Assembly (NCBI RefSeq): GCF_030272615.1
Contig: NC_081413.1
Location: forward strand, 102,136,239 to 102,200,238
DNA: 64,000 nt
Direction of reading: 5' to 3'
Source: Cryptomeria japonica
Lineage: Eukaryota > Streptophyta > Pinopsida > Cupressales > Cupressaceae
Shown in pieces: positions 10,955-23,482 of the stretch (position 1 is the stretch's first letter; each line of letters begins with the position of its first letter). The notes under the pieces are model-generated. The model was not told where the DNA came from. It made no database searches and worked only from the letters and a program-made list of their open reading frames with translations. The translations under genes were made by a program, and so were the position numbers.

Positions 10955-13891
10955 TTGAACACTATCCCATTATACAAATTAAAACATGGCAAAAATTTAT
11001 CAGTTATAAGAATAAAAAGAGCTAATATCTCAACTCATCATGATGTATATTATGTGGAAGGCCTAAAGCACAATCTGTTGAGTGTGAGTCAGATGTGTGA
11101 CAAAGGTTATAAATTCACCTTTGACTCAACCGATTTCCAGATAAAGAAAGAGAGTATCGGTCAGGTTATGGCATAAGGAAAGAGAACAGATGGCAATGTT
11201 TACAATTTGAAGGAATGTTATGAGTCCCAATGCATGATAGGACAAGTTGATGAAAGTTGGTTGTGGCACCATAGATTAGGCCACATAAACTTTGATAACT
11301 TGGTTGTAGTAAGCAGAAAGGGGTGTGTGAGGAATATTCCACCCATCATCAAACCGGTAAGCGCATTTTGTGATGAATGTGTAAAAGGGAAGAAGACTAA
11401 GGTGAGCTTCAGGACAAAAGATCACAACACCTCCAGACCACTTTAAATTATACATACAGATCTGTGTGGTCCAACTAGGATAGGAGCTCTTGCCAGTGAA
11501 AGATATTTTATGCTCTTTATTGATGATTATTCAAGAATGACTTGGGTCACTTTCCTGCAAGATAAGTCACAATATTTTGATAGATTCAAGATCTTTAGGA
11601 AGATGGTGGAGAAGGAAAGTGGGTGCAAGCTAAAATGTCTAAGATCAAACTGGGGTGGAGAGTTCACATCAAATGAATTTGAATATTATTGTGAAAAACA
11701 TGGAATCAGAAAGCAATACTCTGCCCCTAGGACACCACAGCAAAATGGTGTGGTAGAAAGAAAGAACAGGATAGTTAAGGAGATGTCTAGAACCATGTTA
11801 AATGAGGCCAATTTTCTAAACACATATTGAAAGGAAGTTGTTCATACTGCTACATATACTTTGAACAAGGTTCAATTAAGAAAAATAGAAGAATGACACC
11901 TTATGAGTTGTGGTATGACTAGAAGCCATCAGTCAAATACTTTAGAGTATTTGGAAGTAAGTGTTTTATCAAAAGAGATATGGATGGTCTAGGTAGTTTT
12001 GACTCCAGGAGTGATGAAGGAATCTTTCTTGGTTACTCATCTAATAGAAAGGCCTACAAATGCTACAACAAAAGACTAAGAAGAGTCATTGAGAGTGTGC
12101 ATGTAAATTTTGATGAGGATATGCACAAAGGAAGTCAACCACAGGTAAACTGGTATGATGATTCTGGTGATGAAGATGAGGAAGCTTAGTCAGACAATGA
12201 ACCAGAAGAAACATCCAAGAAGGCTCCCAACTGGTATGTGCAGTTGAATCACCTAGAAGAGAAAGTTATAGGAAATAAGAGTGATGTTGTGTAGACAAGA
12301 AGAAGACTTGCCCGGAATGATGAACAAGTCAACTTCTACCTCATGACTGAAGTAGAACCTAAACATTCAATGAGGCCAGTAAAAGACAAGAATGGATGGA
12401 TGACATGGAAGAAGAACTGCAATAGATTGAGAAGAACAAGACTTGGGAATTAGTCCCTAGACCGGAAGGAAAGAACATCATTGGCACTAAGTGGATCTAC
12501 TAGATTAAGATGAATGAAGAAGGTAAATTTGTTAGGCATAAAGCTATACTTGTGTGCAAAAGATACTCTCAAGTAGAGGGCATTGACTTTGAAGAAACAT
12601 TGCATCAGTATCTAGATTAGAAGTAATTAGGATTTTTTTAGCCTTTTCTGCCTACAAGGATTATAAAGTATATCAAATGGATGTAAAATCTACCTTCCTA
12701 AATGGAAATTTGGAAGAAGAAGTGTACATGGACCAACTGGAAGGGTTTCTGCTACATGATGATGAAACATTTGTGTGCCAGTTGAAGAAGGCCCTGTATG
12801 GCTTAAAGCAAGCTCCTAGAGCATGGTATTCAAGATTAGATCAATACCTGAAGGAGAAAGGATTCAAAAAGGGAAGTGCTAACAACAATTTGTACATAAA
12901 GAAAGATGGAAACCACATTATCATTATGGTTGTGTATGTAGATGACATTATCTTTGGAGGAAATAAGGACACCTTTTGCAAAGAATTTGCTAATCAGATG
13001 CAGACAGAATTTGAGATGTCAATGCTTGGTGAATTGACATACTTCCTTGGTTTACAGATATTACAGCAAGATAAGGGAATCTTTATCTCACAAACCAAGT
13101 ATGCAAAGGATATGTTGAAGAAATTTCAACTGGAATATTGTAAACCAGTAAGTACCCCCATGCTGACCATAAGAAAATTAAGCAAGAATGATGAATCACA
13201 GGTGGTGGATCAGATATTGTATAGATCCATGATAGGCAATCTATTGTATCTAACTGCTTCTAGATTGGATATAGTATAGGTTGTGTGCACAGTGGCCAGA
13301 TTTCAAGTTGCACTTAAGTAGTCACATATGAATGTTGTAAGAGGAATCTCTAGGTACCTCCAAGGAACACTCAGTTATGGATTGTGGTAACCCAAACAAG
13401 GGGAATTCATCTTGGAAGCATACACTAATGTTGATTGGGCAGGTTGCTTTGATGACCAAAAGAGCACAAGTGGTGGTGCATTCTTCCTAGGTGACCAACT
13501 GGTCTCATGGCATAGCAAGAAGTGGTACTCAGTCTCTCTATCAACTGCTAAAGCAGAATACATTATTGTTGCTACATGCTGCTCTCAGGTGCTTTGGATG
13601 AAGCATAACCTCAAAGAAATACAGGTGGACATCACTGATCTTATTCTCATCTGGTGTGATAATTTGAGTGCAATAAACATAGCAAAGAATCTGGTGATGC
13701 ATTCTAGGACAAAGCATATAGCCATCAAGTATCATTTTCTCAGAGAGAAGGTTGAAGGACAGGAAGTAAGGATGGATTATGTCCCTACAGGAGAACAATT
13801 AGCAGACATTTTTACCAAACCGTTACTAGTAAGCACTTTTGAGTACCTACGACACAAGTTGGGAGTTGTGTCATCTACCTTATGCACTTGA
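10955..13891 (+). pseudogene. copia polyprotein remnant: integrase, RT, RNase H
   Basis: The GAG-pre-integrase region has VYYVEGLKHNLLSVSQM near 11050 and the zinc region LWHHRLGH...CDECVKGK at 11264-11395. The integrase core has IHTDLCGP and DDYSRMTWV, but the second catalytic Asp reads RSNWGGEF where copia has RSDNGGEF. The Glu motif is intact in QQNGVVERKN (about 11740). RT has MDVKSTFLNG, ALYGLKQAPRAWY and the active site YVDDIIFGG near 12940. RNase H has NVDWAGC...KSTSGG (about 13430) and ends HKLGVVSSTLCT at 13891. The pieces are in two frames with multiple stops, so it is inactive. Confidence 0.9.
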
Positions 13892-14114
13892 GAAAGGAAG
13901 GATTTTTATGTTTTAGGGGGAGTTCATAGCAGCATCTATAACTCTTGAACTACATTTCAGTACTAGTTGCAATCACTAGTTGCAGTCTAAGGGGGAGCTC
14001 GGTATGGATCAAAGGGGGAGTGTGTAGTACCCTTTGTTATTGTGTCAAAGGGGGAGAAATCTATCGGTATGAAGTGTCTTGCAGTAAGTTGACATCAATA
14101 CCAAAGGGGTAGAT
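13892..14114 (+). promoter_or_regulatory. Array of polypurine tracts before the copia 3' LTR
   Basis: Five PPT-like strings lie between the pol stop and the LTR: TTAGGGGGAG (about 13913), TAAGGGGGAG (about 13989), AAAGGGGGAG (about 14010), AAAGGGGGAG (about 14047) and CCAAAGGGGTAGAT (14101-14114). The last abuts TGTTGG. The functional plus-strand primer is expected next to the LTR; the copies match the multiplied PPTs described for Sireviruses. Confidence 0.8.
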
Positions 14115-15698
14115 TGTTGGCATTATTGGCATTAAGTTGTCATTGATGTCAACCTGTTTGGCCAAGTCACCAATAAGTAAGAAATGGTGACCGGTATAAG
14201 AAGAGCAAGTTGGAAGGAAGGCTACCGATAATATGACTTGTTTCATCTACCGATAAATAAGGCTTACCAGTAAGGCACAAATTAGGATGAAGGTTGTTTA
14301 TTTGTTATGAAGGCACAACAACCGGTGAACAAAACAAAGAGGATGTTTGATGGTCATACCGGTAAGATAAACTATACTGGTAGTCAACCTTAGTCGATAA
14401 AGTATGTCAAACTGACATAGGAATCCAAGCAAAGGTGGCTATCGACAAGCATGATAGTTGCATGCTAGATGGAGGTATTACACAAGTTGGGGGAGTGTGC
14501 ATCAACGTAACAAGTCTGCAAGCGGGTTGGCTTTAATGAGATACCCGCAAGCCACGGAGGATGCCAGAGGATTGCGGCTCGAGGAAGGCAAGCTGGAAAA
14601 ACAACTGAACTGATCCTACAAGAATATTTAATCTTCATACCTATTTGGTGAAGGAAACAACAAAGCCATTAATGGCAAATGATAGAGAAAAGCATAAAAG
14701 CATGGTGCAGACCTCCAGATTTAGAAAATACACATTGGAATGCAAATCTTTGTTGGTGATTGATTGATGTCATGAAGATCTTATCCCTAGAAAAGAAGAT
14801 AAAATTAAATCATATTCAGATCAAGTTGGAGAAGGAAAAACCTAACATGATAGTGTTTGAATGCATTCTTGGTGGGAATCCACGATTATAAATAAAGGAG
14901 CTCGAAACAGAAATGATTGATGCTTCAGGAGAAGAAGAAGAGTGAAGAGAGCTTGAGTGCAAAGAATAATCCTCTCCCTTAGAATTTATTATAAGAAATT
15001 TGCAGAGTGAGTTAACAAGAAAACTGGTAAGAGGGTTTAACTGGCAATGATAGAGTACTGGTATAACTATAGCAGGTCTAACAATTGAGAAAACCGGTGA
15101 AGTGTGATTGATCAAGAAGGTATCCAAGTGTGACATAGTGGGTTGTGAGGTTGTGAAAGAGAGAGAAGAGAGACCAAGAATCAGAGAGAGCTATCTGTTA
15201 ATCGATAGTGTGAGATCCAGTAAAGAAGAGAAGATTGTTAACTGGCAGAGACATATTTGATCAAGAGTTGCGGAATTCATTTGCAACAAGAAGCAATTAC
15301 TATATCTAAATTGTATTTCAATATACTTCACCAAGTTGGAGGTTGGTGTAGGGGTTTGTGCTCCTTGGGTTGGTACCCTAAATTGGAAGGGGTTGATGCT
15401 CCTTGGGTTGGTGCCCTAAATCTTTGTAATTCAATGGTTCACTTGTGAGGCTGGATTGGAGCAGTAGTCTCCAGAATCATTTCTTACCGAGGTTTTTCCC
15501 ATATTTGGTTTTCCTCATTCATCTAGTGTTGTGGGTTGCATTTGTGTGATTGTCTTCTTTGGTTTCCTCATTTTCTTTACTGGTTTGATTGTTTAGTGCT
15601 TAAGATAATAACCAGTATTCTAAAGTTTCTTTAAAAGATAGAAGAGTTTAGGAACCAGTGATTCACCCCCCCCTCTCATTTGTACTTTGTGTTCAACA
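14115..15698 (+). mobile_element. 3' LTR of the copia element (1584 bp)
   Basis: It begins TGTTGGCATT directly after the purine tract and ends TTCAACA at 15698. A TATA box (TATAAATA, 14887-14894) lies in GATTATAAATAAAGG. The GATTCAC/C8/TCTC motif is at 15658-15677, about 20 bases before the end. Many CCGGTA/ACCGGT words occur in the first 300 bases. Open frames inside are noise. Confidence 0.85.
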
Positions 15699-18463
15699 AT
15701 ATTCTCTTATGGAATCAAATTCTCAACCTATTATATCCCTACACACATAAAAAAAGGTCATATCATCATCCTATATTGTCTTCTTCTCCCTAATTTGCAG
15801 AGTCACTTTCAAGTACCCTCAATGAGGGACTGTTGAATTCACCTTGTGCCTTAGAACATATTAGGTCAAGTGGATCATTCTCCCTCTTAATGTAATCAAA
15901 CTAGAAAGAGGCCTAAGTTTCCTAGTTTTCTAGTGAACCCTATTTCCCACCCATTACATTTTGGTGAACCTGATGCTTCTTACATTGCAATAATTTTTAT
16001 TTTCCTTCTCAAAATTTGACTTAGGTGTCTTGCATTGTTCATAATGGAATTCACTAAATTTGATATGTTTTCTATTTCACATATGAATTCATTTCTTCTT
16101 AGTTACATTTATCAAAATCATGTATTAGGCAATAGTTTCTTTAACTTCATGTTGTTTACCTTCACTCATAGTACTCTTTCATATGGCATCATTAGAAATT
16201 CCAAAAATCTTTCCTAATTGCAAATTATTCCTCAAATCTTTTATCCATGTTGTATGTTGGTTTATGATGTTATTCTTAAGAAAACGTATAGCATATGTGG
16301 ATCATATAAGATCTTTTGTAGAAAGTGATAATCCTAGAGATGGCATTGAAATGAATAACACTTGTACCTCCCCTAGTGTATCTCTTGTTAATGAGTCTAT
16401 AGTCTATACTCCAAGATCCTCTCCTCACAAAGATACCTTGGTACAAGAGGTAGAAGCTAAACATGTTAATTTAACCACTTCATTCACTCTTGATCCTTCT
16501 TATTGTCCCACATCCTATCTGTGTTATCAAAATATTATAAACTAAGATGATGTTATGCACTTTATTCATGATCTATCTCCTAACATAGCATTGAGCAAAG
16601 ATGAAGATTTAGATGACCCTTCTTCCAAATCTACCAAAGAGGACATGACTAATGCTAATAGAAAGGAAAATATTCCTTTTTCACCTAGTAATCCCTTTGT
16701 CCCTCCACATTATCCTTACACAAAACATTTTAAAGAAATGCATGATGAAGGTCCTTCAAAATTACAAGCATCTTATGAGATTGTCTATGATATTATTTAA
16801 AAACAAGGCTATAGAGGACAATGAATTAGAAAACATGAACAAGAAATTAAGGTCCCTATAGATTCTCCCTCGCAATCTACTAGAGAAGGTCTAGGATATG
16901 TTGGCAACAACAAGGAAGGAAAACTGAGAGGGGGGGTGAATTAGTTTTCACTGAATTAAACAAATTAAGCACTATCTCAGATTTGATCAACTGCAGCAGA
17001 AAGAAAGATAACAACAATAATAGCAACACACATAACACCAATATTTTTGATGTGGAAAACCCAGTCAAGGGAAAAACCATGATGGGAACCTACACACAAT
17101 AAGATGATACTCTACAATAGTATGTGTAAATATTACAATGGATAATTCACATGCATTCAGAGACATTTCCTAGAGCTCACTGCTCAGAATACAATGACCC
17201 AGAAGGCTACAAACCTTAGGGAAAGTTCACTACCTTACAAATATATTCAAACTACAATTTGGAAAAGATGAACTACAAAAATAGCATCTGCTAATGCATG
17301 TTGATAGTTCAAGTTAATCTCATATGTTTTCCCAGCACCACACACTTCTTTATACACTACACCAAAAGATGAATTCACTTGTTCACACATACATCACTCT
17401 CTGATAATGCAGACTCAACACCAACACTCAAATTGCATGAATATTACACCCATTTATACAAATCATCAACCTTGACTACAAGGTTGGCCAAACCCTCAAC
17501 ACCTAATTACAAAATTACATCACATGATACATAAATCAGCCACTAGACCAATACAATGTCATAGACAACATATCATGGACCTAAATCAACTCCTCAAACG
17601 TGCACACCACTAGAAATCTTGCCAAGATCAACCGCAACACATTGCACCACCAAAAAGACTACATAACACGAAGAATGTCAGCGGACCCATAAGATCATCA
17701 AGAAAATGTACAATGATTAATGAAGACCATCAAAACAAATATAACATGATTAGGAAACACCAACAAGCACGTTAGAACCATCTGCATTAGCTGCACCAAC
17801 ACCACTTAATCAAATCTTCATCGATCAACATGCTAATACTCAAGAACACTTAACAGTGGCAATTTGGACAAGAAAGATAGATTTTGGAGCATCAAATCAT
17901 GATCCATCTGAAATGAAGATACCCACGAATATTCCAAACACTCTCCCAAATCTATAACACAATATATGACCATACCGAAGCACAATGAATCAAACACTGG
18001 AACACTGAAAATTAATCTCCATACTAGAATCCTCAACTCGATAAAATCATCACATAGCATCATTGAATCAATAAAAGAATGAAATGTCTCTAGTTGATTT
18101 AGCATAGAAAATAGATAAACCAACCAGATCAACTCATTGCAAATACCAGATCACCAAAGGAATATGTTGACATCAATGAAAACAACATATCCTAGCAACA
18201 ACAATATCCAATAGGATATACTCATTCATTATCTCAAATATCTATAGAAGAGTCTCATAAGGTTCAAATGATTAAGGAATACTTTGCAAAACATAGAAAC
18301 TATTTTCCTGCTAGAAATTCTTCTTCATCACACAATACTCATTCTTTATCAACTCTTTTACTGCAAGAAAATAACCCTTCCTCTTACATTAGTATACATT
18401 GCCTTACATCTCAAGAGACAAGACCTGTCCATATTGATAACCAAGAAAATATAGATGTAATGG
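15699..18463 (+). pseudogene. Unidentified retroelement gene, split by a solo LTR
   Basis: One plus-strand frame runs from about 16183 to 16898 and, after removing the solo LTR and one GGATA copy, continues in frame from 18219 to about 18463. In-frame stops occur at 16543, 16798 and about 16816. The protein is Ser/Pro/Asp-rich and low in recognisable structure. A GLGY string lies exactly at the insertion site, followed by a Lys/His-rich stretch (KEYFAKHRNYFPAR). I find no catalytic motif. It may be the non-catalytic part of a Ty3-like polyprotein. The frame stays open into 18651 only because it runs into the outer element's LTR. The sequence 15699-16180 shows nothing recognisable. Confidence 0.5.
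16899..18213 (-). mobile_element. Solo LTR (1315 bp) with perfect TSD GGATA
   Basis: Perfect five-base duplicates GGATA flank it (16894-16898 and 18214-18218). The plus left end is TGTTGG and the right end CCAATA, so the minus strand starts TATTGG instead of TGTTGG, a single G-to-A at the terminus. The motif GGTGAATTAG preceded by G7 lies at 16930-16943 and a minus TATA box (TATAAATG) at 17452-17459. Family type is Sirevirus-like. The host reading frame joins cleanly across it. Confidence 0.9.
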
Positions 18464-19633
18464 TGAAAAATATTAGGGTTTCCACCACAAGAAGGATGAA
18501 AACCTCTAATATTTTGCTTAGGAACCACTACATTCAAAAGAGGGTTGAATCCAAAAGATTTAGTCATAAAACAACAAAGATAGGGACTGAAAATACTGAT
18601 TGGATTCAAGGGGTAGATTTGTTTGCCCTCTTTTGTGAGTTGAATTCCTAAATTTAGTGTAAAATGTTGAGAATAAAGGTAAAAACATTGAAACACTAAT
18701 ATACAGTCATCAGATCGAGGCATGCAGCTGGATCTAAGAAATATAAGCAGATTTGGACTTGACCCCTGAAAAATCTCCAAAATATGTCAAGATCATAGCA
18801 AAATTTTCCTTGGTCCTCTGAAATTTTTGCACACCAAAGGGGATTGATTCGTCTCTATAAATAATGTCAACTTTGAAGATTGTAGCTTCGTACCTATTTC
18901 CTACAAATAGAAATAAAGGTAAATGGGTTGGGAATAGGGGCTTGCCTAAGTCAAACCCTAGTTAAGGATTTAATCTTAATTGAAATATTGCAAATACTAA
19001 AATAAATAATAGGATATACCTCAGATCTACAGTGAATGATAATGATTCTTTGTTTCTTGAATGTAATCATATATATGTTGTATGAAATGGCATGAACATG
19101 ACAAAACCCTAATCACACACACATGATTTCATATGACTGATGTAATGTTGCTCCATAATTGATGAAGAATGCAGCCTTGAAGACCTCTAGAGATGCTTGA
19201 TGATGAATTCTCCACTGCTTGAATTCTTGATGATTATAATTTTGCCCTTGTCTCATTTTTGTTGTATGTATCCCCCCAAAATGAGAGGGGAAAACCTCCT
19301 TATATGTGTGCACGTCAAAAATCATGCTAATTTTTTCACATAGGCTGACATAGACCTCAAATATGAGAATGTCAAAGGGGTTCAAAATAGAACCCAAATA
19401 TGGAGGACCATAGCATGGTGTCATGGTCCAAATGAGGACCAAGGTGCCATGCCCTGGTCCTTCCCTATTTTAGGGCCGAACTAAGGGGCCATGCAAGGTG
19501 TAAAATGAAAATAAGTTTGTATCTGCATGGTGCAAATGTAATTGGGTCTTAATTAAGCATTGGGAGACAAACACTAAGGCGAGGGCCCAAAATGTGGACT
19601 AAATTTTAAGGGATTACAATTTAGAATGCTACA
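18464..19633 (-). mobile_element. 3' LTR of the outer element
   Basis: On minus it starts TGTAGCATTC right after a purine tract (AAAGTGGGGGCTAAA, plus 19634-19648) and can be followed to about 18464 (TGAAAAATATTAGGG on plus). A minus TATAAGGAGG lies near 19300. Bases ~18464-18790 match 55753-56080, which defines the shared LTR part. The plus-strand frame crossing this segment (to 18651) and the minus frame (18358-18780) are both incidental. Confidence 0.6.
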
Positions 19634-20628
19634 TTTAGCCCCCACTTTAGAAAGAGTATGAGCCTATGCAAATACTCATGGTAAAATAGATGAAAGAGAG
19701 ATGAAGAAGAGGAGCAATGAGGAGAAAAATCATAAGGATTATAAGACATCACTAATTTCTAGGAACCAAGCCCCCAATCTTAGGATCTTAACTCACTCAA
19801 ACATATGCAAGGGCACACAAAAATAAGACAAAAACAAAAAGGCAAATAAAGACAACAAGACAAAAGACACGCAACACACAAAAGCTTAAAAACAAGACCT
19901 CAAGTCAACTAGCCAAAGAGACCTCAATATCAAAATATCTCAATAATTAATATCATTCTTGAAAAATGCCATCTCAAGAACACGAGTGATAAAATAAAAG
20001 AGAAAAGCATCCATCATCCATGAACTATCAATAGCAAAGCTACGAGTTCATGAGAAGAAGGAAAGAGAGAACACAGATACACACTAGATGTGTTTTTCTA
20101 GATGATCCATGAAAAGAATGATGAGAAAAGACCTGAATATCTTGCCACTAGATGTGTTTTTTTAGGTGATCCATGTTGGGGAGGTGAGTAGGAATAGTCT
20201 AGCTATTTTTAGCTAGTTCTAATCATCCTTGTGCGTGTGTGCAAGAGATGACTGGTTTCAAGTATATAGTAGTGTGCATCAACCTATTTAAGACATGTAA
20301 TGTATGCAAATGCCAAGTGGTGAATTTTTTAATGCCAAGGGGAAAATGTGTGGCTTTGGGAACATCTTTCTCTAAGAGTTTCCTCTGGTTCCAAGAATGT
20401 GTAACCCCGATTGATATGTCTGGTTTTGAGGAAATCCCGTGTAAGATTTTATTTATTTTGGTTTTGGTGATGTGTAATCCTACTTAAGACATATATCAAT
20501 GTTGCGTCTTATTTTGGGTGTGAAGCATCTCTCTCTAAGAGTTTGTTTCCTCTAGTTTTGAGCATGAACACCCCATTTAAGACATGCAAAGATATGGTAC
20601 AATATGATACAAAGAGAGTGATATGGGT

Positions 20629-20642
20629 CCCCCCCCCCCCCC
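20629..20642. repeat. C14 homopolymer
   Basis: Fourteen consecutive C lie between GGGT and TCTCTT. It resembles the LTR C-tract motif but lacks the preceding GATTCA. Confidence 0.9.
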
Positions 20643-21186
20643 TCTCTTAAGATATCAACAAAGCCCTATGTTGATGTCTTAACAAATATTAGAGACAAGG
20701 ATACCTAACCTTCAACACGAGGAGATATCCTTTAGCAACAATGTTCATAAATCCAAGCCAAAGAGGGAATACTCTTCAAGCAAGGATAAGATAGTTGAAA
20801 AAGAAATATCTTGCAACTTGTGTAAAGAGAATCCTTGGAGGAGAAGAGATATTTTCTCAAAAAATACCTACCTCCAAGAGGAGTTTCCTGAACAGACATA
20901 ACATCTTCTACCAAAAGAAGGGAAGGAGAACAAGAATTCATACCTTCCATCTATTGCTAGGTGAAAGGGATTCTTGATGAAGGATGACACACTTTTGACC
21001 CAATGTAAGGTGTAAGTTTATAATAGATATACATTGTCAGGTGAAGAAGAGGTTGTAACCAAGGACTTACACCTCTTGCATAAGAGAGAATCCTTGAGAA
21101 TCCTTGAGAAAATAACATCACACAAGGAAGGGCATCAAATCGTCATAAGCAAACACCACTCACAAAGGAAAATTAGATCCTTAGAA

Positions 21187-21188
<2 letters not shown>

Positions 21189-21260
<72 letters not shown>
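21189..21260. repeat. (GA)36 microsatellite
   Basis: An uninterrupted GA run of 72 bases. It creates a spurious Arg-Glu ORF on plus (21034-21327), which I do not call a gene. Confidence 0.97.
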
Positions 21261-21262
<2 letters not shown>

Positions 21263-21559
21263 ATTGCTCCCCAAGTGTAAGGACAATAAGAAGAATTACA
21301 CAACCTCTATGGAGAGATTATTCATAAGAGATGTACTATTTCAAACAAGGAATAGGTCCTAACTAAGGAACACATGTATTCGCATGAAGGATAGTTCTAT
21401 GCAAGAAAGGACATCAAGTTATGAAGGATGCAAACCATAAAGAAATTAGTGAAACCTTAGAAAGAGGAAGAATAATATTCTTTCCCCCCAAGCATAGAGA
21501 CAAGAATAAATATACTATTATGTTTCTTACTAAGTATGGTTGCACCTAAAATTGTACCA

Positions 21560-21960
21560 CCATGAATGACAATGAGTCCCCAATAGGTATGCCAACAATG
21601 TCACATACTGAGGAGCAACATAATAGGAACTTGAATGTTATTTGAAATATTTATGAGAAATATGCTATTCATTATCAGATGTTACTTTTATGACACCTAA
21701 ATCAATATAATGTTGTATTTTTATTTTCAAAGCTTGAGACTCATTAATAGAATGGCCATGAATTTGATGATACTTGCAAAAACAAGAATTTTTCAGGATG
21801 TTGCCTATGTTTTCATTTTATTTTAGACCAACTAAGAGAGATTAAATTGGTGTGAAGAAGATCAGACAAAACAATATCTTGTTGTAATATCATATTGGGA
21901 TGACAAAATGTGAATTCACTAGACAATGGAGGAGGGGATGTTGACAAAGGAAGAGGTTGG
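21560..21960 (-). pseudogene. C-terminal part of the gag-like gene of the outer element
   Basis: On the minus strand the sequence next to the Tat insertion reads on from the gag-like frame at 54284. It encodes a Pro/Ser-rich stretch and then a CKYHQIHGHSINES segment followed by LKIKIQHYIDLGVIKV (about 21790-21690). That pattern matches the Cys/His segment and following helix that Tat-clade Gag has before the protease; the nested Tat element shows a similar LKNLIQDLIDQGDITV. Multiple stops follow and no protease is seen. Confidence 0.5.
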
Positions 21961-23108
21961 TGTTATCATGTTTGAAATCATCAGAAGTCTGAGGCTAATT
22001 AGACAAAAAGGACGAATCACAAGAATCCTTAACTAATTAAACCGATTCTAAACACAATTCAATGAAATAAATGAAGGAAATAAGAAGATTGAGCTGGTTA
22101 AAACTCCCTATTCTCCACTTGTGCTTCCATTGTTTTTCTCCATTGTTGTTGATGTAGGTGGCTCTCAGGTATTGCACTTGATTTCCTGCATAAAATAGAC
22201 AACAATATTGAAAACTGTGATTCTAGCTTGAAATGAGAAAATGATGTTGAATTTATAGATTTTCAACACAAAGGAGGTGAGAATTTGAACTCAAGTGTTG
22301 ATTGGGAGACAACTGAAATTGATTGATCAGTTAACAGAGTTGATTGATTTGTTAACTCATTTGATTGAGTAGTCAACTAGATTGATTGAAGAGTGAACTG
22401 AATAGATGGATTAGTAAACTCATTTTATTTATTAGTGAACTGAATAGACTAGGGAGATGATTGAATTGATTGATTAGTCATAAAAAGTTGATTTTGAGTT
22501 AAAAAGGATTATTGATGAGTTAACTGAGTTAACTGATTAGACAACCGATTTGATCAATCAGTTATGATTTTAGCATGTGTTGTAGGAATTTGAAATTGAA
22601 TTTGATTTTTATTTTCAATTTGGATTTGAATTTGGTCATTCGAATGTTGAAATGCACATGAAATTAACTGAAATTCAGATTTGGGAAAAATATGAATTTG
22701 ATGATATGAAATTAGGTGAAATTAATTGAAATTCAAATTTGGGGGAAATGAGAATTTGATAGAAATGAAATTAGATGGAATTAATTGGAATTAGAATCTG
22801 GGGAATTGGAGGAATTTAATTAATTAATTTAAATAAAATCATTTAAACTTAGGAGATTGAATTAACTAAATAATAAAGATTATTTAACTAAGGAAAAGAT
22901 CATAATTAATTAAATAATTGATATTTAATTAATAATTGAGATATGGTTAACTGATTAAAATGATTTGAGAATAGAAATAGAATAATTAAAAGTGTTGAAG
23001 GGTGATGATTAGAAGAAATAGTTAATTTAATCAAATAATAAAAGAATTACTTAATTAAATAGATGAATAATTAGTGTAGAATTAATGAGACATTTTTAGG
23101 TGTCTACA
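21961..23108 (-). mobile_element. 3' LTR of the Tat element (1148 bp)
   Basis: It starts on minus TGTAGACACC (plus end 23108) immediately after the purine tract and ends TGATAACA (plus start 21961, TGTTATCATG). Very AT-rich, with many degenerate TTGATTGATTAG words. The same sequence recurs twice at 52170-54278. Confidence 0.85.
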
Positions 23109-23152
23109 TTTCCCCCTCTTTGAGACAATGTCGAAACGACATTGTTTCAAAG
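23109..23152 (-). promoter_or_regulatory. Polypurine tract overlapping a 16-bp hairpin
   Basis: The minus strand reads CAAAGAGGGGGAAA directly before the LTR (plus 23109-23122). Overlapping it, plus 23118-23133 CTTTGAGACAATGTCG and 23137-23152 CGACATTGTTTCAAAG form a stem of 15 Watson-Crick pairs and one G-T pair around an AAA loop. The PPT primes plus-strand DNA synthesis. The hairpin's role is unknown. Confidence 0.8.
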
Positions 23153-23482
23153 AAAATGAAAAATTTTGCCCCAGTATGTCTTGGTGACGTTAGGGTATAA
23201 ATATGCCCCCTTAGAAAAAGTGGTCGGGATAATGTGAAATGAAGACTAGTTTTTCATAAATGTGCTAGATAGTGATTAGATGAAGTTTGAAATGTTTTCG
23301 ATCTCGTTTTGCTATGTTTACAAGTGCATTGAAGCTGAAGGGGTCCACGGGCGTTATGTTCAGAAAAACCCTAATTTTGAGCTTATAAATTGAAGATTGG
23401 TATTGATTTGAGCTCATTTGCACTATTTTGTTTTGAAAGAAATCCTTAGAGATATTAGTGCTTTCGATGTCCTTGGAGTGAA

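Larger units (their letters stand above)
10946..15698 (+). mobile_element. 5'-truncated Sirevirus-like Ty1/copia element
   Basis: It keeps the copia order GAG-pre-integrase, integrase, RT, RNase H, then several purine tracts and a 1584-bp 3' LTR. The 5' LTR, gag and protease are missing; recognisable coding begins about 10955. LTR elements are not normally 5'-truncated during integration, so a later deletion or rearrangement is likely. Repeated AAAGGGGGAG tracts before the 3' LTR are a described hallmark of Sireviruses. The base after the LTR starts ATATT; no matching duplicate was found at the broken left end. Confidence 0.85.
19649..21559 (-). other. Non-coding interior of the outer element, 3' of gag
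   Basis: No RT, integrase or protease motif is visible on either strand. Local features are a ~30-base repeat (ACTAGATGTGTTTTTCTAG-like at about 20088 and 20146), a C14 homopolymer at 20629-20642 and the (GA)36 tract. It could be a deleted pol region or the spacer of a non-autonomous element. Confidence 0.5.

Noticed and set aside
18268-18651. Plus ORF similar to 55719-55940, at first taken as a conserved protein
   Set aside because: The shared part begins at 18464/55753 within a proposed LTR with TATA and adjacent PPT; similarity is better explained by LTR DNA.
20239-20487. 82-codon plus ORF
   Set aside because: No motif, no neighbour support, AT-rich; length is within chance.
21034-21327. 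97-codon plus ORF with a long Arg-Glu repeat
   Set aside because: It is the (GA)36 microsatellite read in frame, not a gene.
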